In this document: piece by piece, positions 7,290 to 16,003 of the stretch
Position numbering within the stretch: position 1 is the stretch's first letter
Layout of the letters: each line of letters opens with the position of its first letter
NCBI GenBank assembly: GCA_031379365.1
Contig: JANNFB010000174.1
Location: 1 to 21,083 of the forward strand
Length of the DNA stretch: 21,083 nt
Reading direction: 5' to 3'
From: CADEEN01 sp031379365
GTDB lineage: Bacteria; Pseudomonadota; Gammaproteobacteria; Burkholderiales; Burkholderiaceae_C
The notes under the pieces: model-generated
Databases searched by the model: none
What the model was told of the DNA's origin: nothing
Seen by the model: the letters and a program-made list of their open reading frames with translations, nothing else
Made by a program: the position numbers and the translations under genes

Positions 7290-8980
7290 CGGGCATGCTC
7301 CCCGGTGGCAGCCTGCCGAGTCAGCGGCACCACCTGGGCGCTGGCCTGCTTCATCGCGTGCAGCACCTCGGCCACGGCGCCGAAATGGCGCACGCGGCCC
7401 GCTTCCAGCACCAACAGTTTGTCGATGTGCGACAGCAGCGTCGTGCGGTGCGTCACCATCACCACCGTGACGCGCCCACGCAAGGCGGCCAGCACCTCGC
7501 CAAGGGCCTGCTCGCCGGCACCGTCGAGGTTGGCGTTGGGCTCGTCCAGCAGCAGCAGGCGCGGCGAGCCGTAGAGCGCGCGCGCTAGGGCGATGCGCTG
7601 GCGCTGGCCCGGCGAGAGCAGGGCGCTGCCGGCCTCTACCGGCGTGTCGTAGCCCTGCGGCAAGCCCAGCACCAGCTCATGCACGCCGGCGGCCTGCGCC
7701 GCAGCGACGATGGCCTGGTGGTCGCCTTCCTGCAGGCGGGCGATGTTCTCGGCCACCGTGCCCTTGAACAGCGCCACGTCTTGCGGCACGTAGCCGATGT
7801 GCGGGCCCAGCGCATCGCGCGGCCACGCGGATACGTCAGCGCCGTCCAGCCGCACCGTGCCCGCGGCCGGGGCCCACAGCCCCGCCAGCAGGCGCAGCAG
7901 GGTCGACTTGCCGGCGCCGCTGGGCCCCGTGATGGCCACCGACTGCCCGGCGGCCAGGTCGAGCGAGACGCCGGCCAGCACCGCCTGCTCGCGCCCCGGC
8001 GGACGCCACAACAGGGTCTCGGCACGCAGCGCGCCCAGCGGGGCCGGCAGCTGCGTCACGGCCGGCGCCTCGGCGCCAGTTGCAAACAGCGTGCTCAAGC
8101 GACCATAAGCGGCGCGGCCTTCAGCCAGCACCTTCCAGCCGGCCACCAGTTGTTCCACCGGTGCCAGCGCGCGGCTCAGCAGGATCGTGGTGGCCACCAT
8201 CACACCCGGCGAGGCCACCTGGGTGATAACGAGGTAGGCACCGACGGCGAGCATCGCAATCTGGATCGCCTGGCGCAGCGTGCGCGTCAGCGCCGCCATG
8301 GCCACGCTGCGCCGCGCCGTCGGCGCCTGCAACGCCTGCACCCCTGCATTGCTGCGCCCCCAGCGGGCCAGCAGCGCCGGGGCCATGCCCATGGCCTCGG
8401 CAACTTCCGCGTTGACCATCGCCGCCTCAAGTTGGCGCTGCGAGGCCGAGGCCTCGCGTTGCAGGCTCTCGATGCTCTTGCGCGTTAGGCGGTCATTGAG
8501 TAGGGCCACGCCGAGCATCAGCAGCGCGGCCAGGGCAGCTGTCATACCAAGCACCGGGTGCGCCAGCCAGATCACGGCCACATAGATCACCACCCAGGGG
8601 GCATCGAACACCGCCAGCAGCGCCTGCGCAGAAAACAGACCACGCAGGCTGGCCACATCGCGCAGCGCCTCGCCGTCCACCGGCAAGGGCGAGCGCGCCC
8701 GTGCGGCGAGCACTCGCCGCGCCACCACCGGCAACAACGACTCCCCGAGCAGGTTGCCCGCAACACCCTGCAGCCGGCTGCGCAAGTGGTCCAACGCGAA
8801 CATCAGGGCCAGCGCCACGCCGGCACCAATTAGCAGCACCACCAGCGTTTCGCGGCTGCCGCTGGTCAGCACGCGGTCGAACACCTGCAGCATGAACAAC
8901 GCCGGCACCAGCAACAGCAAGTTGACGGCGAAGGACAGCGCGGAAACGACGATGAGGGGTGCGCGGACGGGCTTGAGCAC
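7286..8980 (-). CDS. Type I secretion ABC exporter (permease/ATPase), PrtD family
   Basis: This inner-membrane half-transporter, probably a dimer, powers one-step export of RTX proteins. The 564 residues comprise a membrane domain (about 1-300) beginning with the hydrophobic segment LLLLVPALFMLQVFDRVL typical of PrtD-like exporters, and a C-terminal nucleotide-binding domain. The latter has Walker A GPSGAGKST (352-360), the Q-loop Gln400 in YVPQDVALF, the signature LSPGQ (455-459), Walker B LLLLDEP (475-481) and the switch His511. There is no N-terminal C39 peptidase domain, as expected for cargo with an uncleaved C-terminal signal. The start is GTG at 8980; no in-frame ATG lies nearby, and this start matches the family N-terminus. 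It sits 69 bases after the RTX gene and overlaps the adaptor gene by 4 bases. Confidence 0.95.
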   Translation of the reverse strand: MLKPVRAPLIVVSALSFAVNLLLLVPALFMLQVFDRVLTSGSRETLVVLLIGAGVALALMFALDHLRSRLQGVAGNLLGESLLPVVARRVLAARARSPLPVDGEALRDVASLRGLFSAQALLAVFDAPWVVIYVAVIWLAHPVLGMTAALAALLMLGVALLNDRLTRKSIESLQREASASQRQLEAAMVNAEVAEAMGMAPALLARWGRSNAGVQALQAPTARRSVAMAALTRTLRQAIQIAMLAVGAYLVITQVASPGVMVATTILLSRALAPVEQLVAGWKVLAEGRAAYGRLSTLFATGAEAPAVTQLPAPLGALRAETLLWRPPGREQAVLAGVSLDLAAGQSVAITGPSGAGKSTLLRLLAGLWAPAAGTVRLDGADVSAWPRDALGPHIGYVPQDVALFKGTVAENIARLQEGDHQAIVAAAQAAGVHELVLGLPQGYDTPVEAGSALLSPGQRQRIALARALYGSPRLLLLDEPNANLDGAGEQALGEVLAALRGRVTVVMVTHRTTLLSHIDKLLVLEAGRVRHFGAVAEVLHAMKQASAQVVPLTRQAATGEHAR

Positions 8981-9004
8981 GGCTTTTATGAAAGGACGTC
9001 GGCT

Positions 9005-9044
9005 CGCGAGAGGTTCAGCCGCACTGGCGGCCAGCCCTCTCGCG
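9005..9044 (-). terminator. Two-tier hairpin between RTX gene and exporter gene
   Basis: On the minus strand, CGCGAGAGG (9044-9036) pairs perfectly with CCTCTCGCG (9013-9005). Inside it GCCGC and GCGGC form a second stem around a CAGT loop, with 4-base bulges on both sides. The element starts 6 bases past the RTX stop. No T-run follows directly, so full termination is unlikely. It could act as a partial terminator or as an mRNA-stabilising 3' hairpin that lets the RTX gene be expressed above its exporter. Confidence 0.5.
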
Positions 9045-9049
9045 TTGGA

Positions 9050-12000
9050 TCAGAGGCCCGGTGGGGGTGTGGTGGTGAAGTCGGTGAAGTCGAGCGTGCC
9101 ACTCAGCCCGGTCAGCGTTGCGAACAAAACTTTCGCACCCGCTCCGCTGCCATCGGCATCGTAGAAAAGATTCCCGGTTGCCGTGTCGTACAGGATGTAG
9201 TCGTTGCCGTCTGTGGCATTGCCTCCGACGTTGGCTCTGAAATTTCCTATCGCGATGCCCCCGGCCAGGGCGCCGAAGACGCTGGTGTCGAGGTACAGCT
9301 TGTCGATCGCACCCGTGCCATTGCCGCCCGCTTCGAAGCCGGTGATCGTGTCCCTGTTGGCAGAACCGGTCTCGCGGAACACGAAGGTGTCGGCGCTGCC
9401 GTCGCCCCGCGTGTTGCTGCTGCCGTAAAGAAAATCGTTACCCAGGCCGCCCGCGATCACGTCAGCGCCGGTACCGCCGTAGATCGTGTCGTTGCCCCCA
9501 ACGCCGCGCAGGATGTCGCTGCCCGCGCCACCATTGATCGTGTCCTGGCTATTCGTGCCGGCGATGTTGTTGTTGCTGTTGTCGCCTTGGAATGACGTCG
9601 CACCGACCGCCGACATCCCCGAAAAATCGACCAGACCGGTGGTCTTCACACTCAATGCGAAGCCGTTCATGTTGACGGTCTCGATCCCAGTGGCCGGGCC
9701 GTTGAATCCGGTACTGAGTGTCAAGGCCTTGCTGAACAGCAGCGTGTCATTGCCGGTGCCGCCAATCAGGGTCGTTCCGTCGAGTTCGGTCCCGCCGACC
9801 TGGAAAGTGTCATTGCCATCGAAGCCGTTGAGCGTGTCGCCGCCACCGCCCCCAACGATGACGTCATTGCCCTTCGTGCCGATGATGTTGTTGACACCGC
9901 TGCTGCCTGCCAGCACGCCAGCACTGAGCAGCGTCAGCCCGGAGAGGTCGAGGTTGCCGGAGGCGCTGAGCGTGAAGCCGTTCAACGCAAGCTGTTCGAC
10001 ATTGGTCATCACCAGCGGCCCCGACAGGCTGGCACTGCCGATCAGCGAGAGCGTGTCCAGAAGACCCGCCCCGCCGTCGATCTGATCGCCATTCAGCTCG
10101 GTGCCGCTGGCTTTGAAAGTGTCATTGTCCGCGCCGCCATTCAGGCCGTCGGCGCCTGCGCCACCGGTCAACGTGTCATCGCCATCGCCGCCGTTCAAGG
10201 TGTCGATGCCTGCCTTGCCGTCGAGCGTGTCATTGCCTGCCAAGCCGTTGAGTGTGTCGTCCGTCGAGCCTCCAGTCAGCGTGTCATTACCTGCAGTGCC
10301 GTTGATCACCGGCAGCACCGTGAGCTTCACCGCCGCGGTGGCGGTGCCCCCGGCGCCGTCGCTCACGGTGTAGCTGAAGTTCACCTGGCCGCTCCAGCCG
10401 GCGGGGGCGGTGTAGCTCACCGTACCGAGCGCCGCATTGAGGATCGTGACGGTGCCATTCGTCGGCTGGGTGACGCCCGTCAGCGTGATGGCATTGCCAT
10501 CGACGTCGCTGTCGTTGGCCAGCAGGTTGATGACCGTCGATTGACCTGAGTTGATGCTCGGTGCGTTATCGTTCACCGCCACCGGCGCGTCGTTGACCGG
10601 CGTGATGTCCAGCGTCGCGCCGCCCGCGGCAGTGAGGGTACCGTCTGTGACGGTGTAGTTGAAGCTCACCGAGGTGTCGTCGTTCAACGCCGGCGTGTAG
10701 CTCCAGGTGCCGTTGTTGTTGTTGACCAGGGTGCCACCGCCGGTGGCAATCGCCAGCCCGGTGGCGGTGAGACCGGCACTGTCCACATCCGCGGCATTGG
10801 CCAGCAGTTGCGCTTGGTTGATCAGCCGCACGCCGCTGTCTTCGGCGATGGCGGTGAGCGTGACCGGGGTCGTGGTCGGCGCATCGTTGACCGCCACCAG
10901 CGTCAGGCTCAGTTGCGCGGCCAGCGTGCCGCCCTGACCGTCGGACACCGTGTAGCTGAACGTCACCGGGCCGTTGTAGTTGAGAGTCGGCTGCAGCGTG
11001 TACGTGTCGTTGCCGTTGTCGGTGACGGTGCCACGGTCGCTGGTCAGCGCTTGCACACTCAGGTTGTCTCCATCGGCGTCGGTGATGCCGGTCAGCAGCT
11101 GGACCTTGGTCACCGTGTAGCTCGTGTCCTCCGCACCTGCCGCCAGCAAAGTGGTCGGTGCGCCCACCGGGGCCTGGTTGCCGCCGCCGACAACGAGCGA
11201 AAAGTCGTCGCTGACCGAGACCAGAGCGCCGTCAGTCGCTGTCACGCGTACCACCAGGCTGCCGACATCGGTGTTGCCCGGTGTGCCGGAGAAGGTCTGT
11301 GTGGTGTCGTCGAAGGTGAGCCATCCTGGCAGCAGGTTGCCATCGGCCAGGCTGGCGCTGTAGCCGAGCGTGGCGTCGACCGTGTCCGGGTCGCTGAACG
11401 ACCCGGCCGGCACCGTGAACAAGAACGCGGCGCCGCTGGTGGCTGTCTGGTCCGCCAGCGCAATCGTCACTTGCGGTGCGTCGTTGGTGTTGACGATGGT
11501 GAGGTCGAAGTCGCTCGAAGCGCTGGCGCCCTGGGAGTCGGTGGCGATCACGCGAACCGTGAGCACGCCCACGTCGGCGTTGGTCGGTGTGCCGGAGAGC
11601 GTCCCAGTCTGGGTGTCGATGCTCAGCCATGCCGGGAGCGACGAGGTGGTGGACCCGTTGAAGAGCGTCGCGCTGTAGGTCAGCGTGTCGCCCGTGTCGA
11701 CGTCCGTGAAGGCACCCGAGGGCAGTGGCAGCGCCCAGCCGATGGCATCTTCAAAGACCGCTGTGTCGTCTAGCGAAACGGAAGCAACTGGCGCATCATT
11801 GACTGGCGTGATGTCCAGCGTGGCGCTGGTTGCTGCGGTCAGACTGCCGTCGCTGACGGCGTAGCTGAAGCTCACCGAGGTCTCATCGTTCAATGCGGGC
11901 GTGTAGCTCCAGGTGCCGTCGAGGTTATCGAACAGCGTGCCGGAGCCAGTGGCAATTGCCAACCCCGTGGCAGAAAGCGCGGGGCTGTCCACATCGGCGG

Positions 12001-15000
12001 CGTTGGCCAGCAGTTGCAGCTGGGTGATGAGCCGCGCGCCGCTGTCTTCTGCGATGGCGGTCAAGGTCACGGGCGAAGTTGTCGGCGCCTGGTTGGTGAG
12101 CAGCTGCGCCCGTGTCAGCGTTGCGTTGGAGAACTGGAAGCTCTCGACGTTGCTCACGGTGTCGGTGCCGTCGGGTGAGCCGACGCGAAGGTCCTGGATC
12201 GCGATCGACCCGTCGCCGTTCTGCGAAACCAGGTAATTGGTTCGGCTACCTGTGTAAACCGCGGTGTCGGTACCGTCGCCGCCGAGCAGGGTGTCGTTAC
12301 CGCCCTGGCCCGACAGGGTGTCATCGCCAGCGCTGCCGTCCAGGCGGTTGTCTTGGCTGTTGCCCGTGATCGTGTCGTTGAATGTCGAGCCCTCGACGTT
12401 CTCGATGTTGACAAGCGTGTCAGTGCCGATCGTCGCGCTGGGGGTGCCTGCCGCGACGATTTGGCCACCGAGCACGGGGCTGCCATCGCTTGCTGTGCCA
12501 CTGCTGCCGGGGTTGCCGAGCGTGACGGTCACGCCCTGCAGCGACAAGTTGTAGCGCACGGCGTCGACGCCGCCCCGGCCGTCGATCAGGTCGTCGCCGC
12601 CGCGGCCGTCGAAGGTCTCGATGACATCGGTGCGGTCGGAGCCGTAGAGCGCGTCGCCGCCGTTACCGCCGCGAACGCCTTCAATGTTTGAGAAGGTGTC
12701 CGTCTCGCTGATGTTGGGGCCGCTTAGAGTGGGCTTAACCACGCCACTGCCCACGGCAAGGTCCACCGTCACAGTGGTCGTGACGTAGTCATAGCGCACC
12801 ACGTCGAAGCCGCCGCGGCCGTCGATGGTGTCGTCGCCCTGCCGGCCATCGAAGGTCTCTATGAAGTCGGTGCGATCCGACCCGTAAAGCAGATCGGCGG
12901 CGGTGCTGCCTGCAATCTGATTGATGTTGACTAGCGTGTCGGTGCCGATGGCGGCGATGGCGGCGTTGGCGACGATGGGGTCGGGGTTAATGGCGTCTCT
13001 GGCAACCACGGTGTTCGCTTGAAAGTCCGCGCGGATCGCCACGTTCAGATTGTTGTACGCCACACGGTTGCTCGCGGTGGGCCCCAGCGCGCCTCCGTTG
13101 ACGGTGTCATTGCCCGCGCCCGGGAAAAACACTTCGACGAACTGGCCGCCGTCTGACCCAATGAAGGTGTCGCCGAAGCGACTGCCACGCACCGTGGTGA
13201 TGTTGGACACCTGGTCCGTGAAGCCAAACTCGTCGACGATGGTGCCGGCAGCGAGGTTGGCGATGATGCCTAGAGTGCCAGAACCGTTGTCGTAGTTCGC
13301 AGCGTTGTTGTCGAGGTTGAAAGCCAGATCCGTGATTGCGCCGCCGACGATGATGTCGGCGCCGGCACCACCATTAAACGTGTCGAACCCTGCTTCGCCG
13401 TTGAGCGTGTCGTTGCCGTCGCCGCCGTTGAGCGTGTCGTCGCCGTCGCCACCGTTGACCGTGTCGCTGCCGGCGCCGCCGTTGAGCGTGTCATTGCCGG
13501 CACCACCGTTGAGCGCGTCGTTACCGCCTTGTCCGTCGAGCGTGTTGGCCTGTTCGTTGCCCGTGATGGTGTCGTTGAAGTCGCGCGAACCGGTCACGTT
13601 CTCGATGTTGAACAGTGTGTCAGTGCCGCCCCAGCCGTCCTGGGCGCTGCCATCGGCGCCATTGAGGCCGAGCGTGACGGTGACGCCAGCGATGGAAGAG
13701 TTGTAGGACACGCGGTCCAGGCCGCCGCGGCCGTCGATCAGGTCGTTGCCGGCGCGGCCCTCCAGGGTCTCTTCGCTGGTAGTGATGTTGCTGCCGGTTA
13801 GCGTGTCGTTGAACTGCGAGCCGCGCACCGATTCGATGTTGCGCAGGATATCGGTGCCGACCACGGCGCCGACGGTGTCCGCGTACTGGATGGCGCCATT
13901 GAGGATGGGCAGACCGTCGGAGGCGCTGCCGTCTGTGGCATTGCCGCTGGCGCCGCCCAGCGTCACCGTCACGCCCTGCATCGCATTGACGTAGTCCACG
14001 CGGTCGAGACCGCCCAGGCCGTCGATGGTGTCGCTGCCGCCGTTGCCCTGGAACACTTCCGTCAAGTTGGTGCGGTTGGAGCCGGTCAGCGTGTCGGCGA
14101 ATTGCGAGCCGCGCAGGCCTTCGATGTTCTGCAGTGTGTCGACGTCGGTGACCGTGTAGTTCGTGCCACCGATGTTCTGCGTGGTCGTCGGCCCCGTTGC
14201 GGTGCCGGTGCTTGCGCCCGTGCTGGTGTCGAAGAATAGGCTGGCGACCACGCCGCCCGTCGCGTAGTCGTAACGCGCGATATCGAAGCCGCCGCGGCCG
14301 TCGATCAAGTCGTTTCCGGTGCGGCCTTCCAGCGTCTCGGTGAAGTCGGTTCGGCTCGAGCCATAGATGAAGTCGTTGCCGTTGCCGCCCTGGACCTGGT
14401 TGATGTTGATCAGGGTGTCGTTGCCAGAACTCCCTGTGGCCCGCGCGAATGCGCCCTGAGTGGTGATGCCAACCCCGTCGGTGGTATCCAGGTCGATCGT
14501 GACCGAACTGAGCGCGTTCACGTTGCCGTAGCCGGCCCGGTTGCTGTTGAGCGAGTTCAGCGTGTCGGTGATGGCGCCGCCATCGATGGTGTCGTCCCCG
14601 AGCCCTCCGGTGAAGATCTCGAATATCAGGTCGGTGGAGCCGGTCAGGCTGTCGTCGAAGCCAGAACCCGCGACGAAATTGATGTTCACCAGCATGTCGG
14701 TGCCGCCGTTGCCATCGGTGGACGTGCCGGTTTGCAGGTTGAGCGTGATGCCCGTGCCGGCTGCGCCATAGTTGACGGTGTTGGCGTCAAGGTAGTTCAA
14801 GCGGTCGAGAACGGCGCCACCATCCATCAGGTCATTGCCTGCGCCGTTGAGATTGCCACTGGTGGCCGACGCGCCCGAGTTGAACGTGTCGGCGCCCTCC
14901 CCGCCGAAGAGCTGGTCGTCTCGGGCGCCGCCAGCGATCACGTCATTGCCCGCGCCGCCCTGGATGGTGTTGGCGTCTGCACTGCCGACCAGCAGGTCGT

Positions 15001-15724
15001 TGAACGCACTGCCAACTAGGTTTTCTATGCTCACCAGCGTGTCGGCGCCGGCCACGCCAGCGGACGTGCCCGCACCCACCAGCGTTGAAGGATTGATGCC
15101 GAAGTTACTGGAGTTGATCTGGGTTGCGCCCAGGTTCACCAACACGGCGCCCGTGGCTGCGCTGTAGTCGGCGGTGTCGGTGCCGTCGCCACCATCGAGC
15201 TCGTCATTGCCGGCCAGGCCTGCGAGCGTGTCATTGCCTTCGAACCCCGCGAGGTAGTCGTTGCCTACGGTGCCGACCAGGATGTCATTGCCGCCGACAC
15301 CCAGGAAGTTGTACTCGTCGACACCCGGGCCAACGACGTGCACCTGGATCACGCCCGCCGCGAGCGAAAAATCAAAGTAGCCATCGGAGAACTCGATACG
15401 TTCGAGCAGGTTGCCTGCGTCGTTAAGGAATAGATTTTTGACGGTGACGCTGCCCAGGGCTGGCCCAGTGTGCGCGCTGGTCTGGTAGATGGAGAAGACG
15501 ACGTCGTTGCCGACGCGGTTGACTTCCACGTAGGTGATGGATACCCCGGAGATGACGAGTTTGTCGTACCCACTGCCGCTGCCGTCCTGGTTGTCGATGG
15601 TGTCGAAGCCGTCGGTACCGGTCACGTTGCCGCTGGCATCCGTCGTAACGCTGTAGAGGTACGTGTCGTCGCCCGGCCCGCCAACGAGGTTGTCATTGCC
15701 TGGGGTTCCGATGATGGTGGCCAT
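9050..15724 (-). CDS. Giant RTX protein with Ig/cadherin-like domains, type I secretion cargo (probable adhesin)
   Basis: The 2224-residue protein is acidic, rich in Gly/Asp/Asn/Thr, and has no cysteine that I could find. It has no Sec signal. Residues 1-25 hold a first RTX stretch, and 54-120 resemble the haemolysin-associated beta domain that usually sits near C-termini. Residues about 150-1212 are roughly ten RTX modules of 75-115 residues. Several carry a distinctive link such as RTDFIETFDGR, then GxGxD calcium repeats, then a beta segment ending in DTLxNIExVxGS. A dense nonapeptide array lies at 722-795. Residues 1213-1807 are six Ig-like domains: VCBS/cadherin-like copy A, two CADG/He_PIG-type, one cadherin-like, copy B and a final cadherin-like. 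Residues 1808-2224 return to RTX repeats and a serralysin-like export region (YDTATGNLFYDADGSG near 2179). AAGGA lies 7 bases before ATG 15724. Likely a secreted or surface adhesin/biofilm protein; no enzymatic domain was recognised. Confidence 0.93.
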   Translation of the reverse strand: MATIIGTPGNDNLVGGPGDDTYLYSVTTDASGNVTGTDGFDTIDNQDGSGSGYDKLVISGVSITYVEVNRVGNDVVFSIYQTSAHTGPALGSVTVKNLFLNDAGNLLERIEFSDGYFDFSLAAGVIQVHVVGPGVDEYNFLGVGGNDILVGTVGNDYLAGFEGNDTLAGLAGNDELDGGDGTDTADYSAATGAVLVNLGATQINSSNFGINPSTLVGAGTSAGVAGADTLVSIENLVGSAFNDLLVGSADANTIQGGAGNDVIAGGARDDQLFGGEGADTFNSGASATSGNLNGAGNDLMDGGAVLDRLNYLDANTVNYGAAGTGITLNLQTGTSTDGNGGTDMLVNINFVAGSGFDDSLTGSTDLIFEIFTGGLGDDTIDGGAITDTLNSLNSNRAGYGNVNALSSVTIDLDTTDGVGITTQGAFARATGSSGNDTLININQVQGGNGNDFIYGSSRTDFTETLEGRTGNDLIDGRGGFDIARYDYATGGVVASLFFDTSTGASTGTATGPTTTQNIGGTNYTVTDVDTLQNIEGLRGSQFADTLTGSNRTNLTEVFQGNGGSDTIDGLGGLDRVDYVNAMQGVTVTLGGASGNATDGSASDGLPILNGAIQYADTVGAVVGTDILRNIESVRGSQFNDTLTGSNITTSEETLEGRAGNDLIDGRGGLDRVSYNSSIAGVTVTLGLNGADGSAQDGWGGTDTLFNIENVTGSRDFNDTITGNEQANTLDGQGGNDALNGGAGNDTLNGGAGSDTVNGGDGDDTLNGGDGNDTLNGEAGFDTFNGGAGADIIVGGAITDLAFNLDNNAANYDNGSGTLGIIANLAAGTIVDEFGFTDQVSNITTVRGSRFGDTFIGSDGGQFVEVFFPGAGNDTVNGGALGPTASNRVAYNNLNVAIRADFQANTVVARDAINPDPIVANAAIAAIGTDTLVNINQIAGSTAADLLYGSDRTDFIETFDGRQGDDTIDGRGGFDVVRYDYVTTTVTVDLAVGSGVVKPTLSGPNISETDTFSNIEGVRGGNGGDALYGSDRTDVIETFDGRGGDDLIDGRGGVDAVRYNLSLQGVTVTLGNPGSSGTASDGSPVLGGQIVAAGTPSATIGTDTLVNIENVEGSTFNDTITGNSQDNRLDGSAGDDTLSGQGGNDTLLGGDGTDTAVYTGSRTNYLVSQNGDGSIAIQDLRVGSPDGTDTVSNVESFQFSNATLTRAQLLTNQAPTTSPVTLTAIAEDSGARLITQLQLLANAADVDSPALSATGLAIATGSGTLFDNLDGTWSYTPALNDETSVSFSYAVSDGSLTAATSATLDITPVNDAPVASVSLDDTAVFEDAIGWALPLPSGAFTDVDTGDTLTYSATLFNGSTTSSLPAWLSIDTQTGTLSGTPTNADVGVLTVRVIATDSQGASASSDFDLTIVNTNDAPQVTIALADQTATSGAAFLFTVPAGSFSDPDTVDATLGYSASLADGNLLPGWLTFDDTTQTFSGTPGNTDVGSLVVRVTATDGALVSVSDDFSLVVGGGNQAPVGAPTTLLAAGAEDTSYTVTKVQLLTGITDADGDNLSVQALTSDRGTVTDNGNDTYTLQPTLNYNGPVTFSYTVSDGQGGTLAAQLSLTLVAVNDAPTTTPVTLTAIAEDSGVRLINQAQLLANAADVDSAGLTATGLAIATGGGTLVNNNNGTWSYTPALNDDTSVSFNYTVTDGTLTAAGGATLDITPVNDAPVAVNDNAPSINSGQSTVINLLANDSDVDGNAITLTGVTQPTNGTVTILNAALGTVSYTAPAGWSGQVNFSYTVSDGAGGTATAAVKLTVLPVINGTAGNDTLTGGSTDDTLNGLAGNDTLDGKAGIDTLNGGDGDDTLTGGAGADGLNGGADNDTFKASGTELNGDQIDGGAGLLDTLSLIGSASLSGPLVMTNVEQLALNGFTLSASGNLDLSGLTLLSAGVLAGSSGVNNIIGTKGNDVIVGGGGGDTLNGFDGNDTFQVGGTELDGTTLIGGTGNDTLLFSKALTLSTGFNGPATGIETVNMNGFALSVKTTGLVDFSGMSAVGATSFQGDNSNNNIAGTNSQDTINGGAGSDILRGVGGNDTIYGGTGADVIAGGLGNDFLYGSSNTRGDGSADTFVFRETGSANRDTITGFEAGGNGTGAIDKLYLDTSVFGALAGGIAIGNFRANVGGNATDGNDYILYDTATGNLFYDADGSGAGAKVLFATLTGLSGTLDFTDFTTTPPPGL
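10139..10300 (-). repeat. 27-bp tandem array encoding the C-terminal RTX nonapeptides
   Basis: Six diverged 27-base units begin at 10139, 10166, 10193, 10220, 10247 and 10274. Each encodes one nine-residue GGxGxDxLx calcium-binding turn. The array directly follows the last Ig-like domain in protein order (residues about 1809-1862). Confidence 0.8.
10584..10882 (-). repeat. Duplicated Ig/cadherin-like module, copy B
   Basis: This 299-base segment aligns without gaps to 11790-12088 (constant offset of 1206 bases). It encodes residues about 1615-1714, beginning APTTTPVTLTAIAEDSG and ending near TPVNDAPVA. Roughly 80% of residues match copy A. Confidence 0.85.
11790..12088 (-). repeat. Duplicated Ig/cadherin-like module, copy A
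   Basis: Partner of 10584-10882, encoding residues about 1213-1312, beginning APTTSPVTLTAIAEDSG. The two copies are separated by three other Ig-like domains, so this is an internal domain duplication rather than a simple tandem repeat. Confidence 0.85.
13373..13543 (-). repeat. 27-bp tandem array encoding the central RTX nonapeptides
   Basis: Units start every 27 bases at 13373, 13400, 13427, 13454, 13481, 13508 and, partial, 13535. The unit reads like GTTGAGCGTGTCGTTGCC plus nine bases on the plus strand and encodes LNGGxGxDT-type calcium turns. Adjacent units are very similar, more so than elsewhere in the gene. Confidence 0.85.
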
Positions 15725-16003
15725 GGTGGTTCCTTAATGGTTCTTCGAGTCGGGTCAATTGACGGCGAAAGCGAAGGGCGTCGGTGTGGCGCACAGGCTA
15801 GCCAGACGCCGGCGGGTCCGCCTCACCACTTCTGGTGACGCGCGGGCGGGTTCGACCGTCGACCTCGTGATGGCGACGGTGCGGGTTGGCGTTGGCGTCA
15901 CGCGCTTTGTGCGTTGACGGGGCGGCCACGCGGGCGCGGGGCCTGTTCTGGGACGGCCGGATCGGCGCTCCCAGCACAGCAGCGGCGCTGGCGGCCGCAG
16001 TGC

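Noticed and set aside
10139..10300. CRISPR-like array
   Set aside because: The regular 27-base period has no distinct spacers and encodes in-frame RTX nonapeptides on the minus strand.
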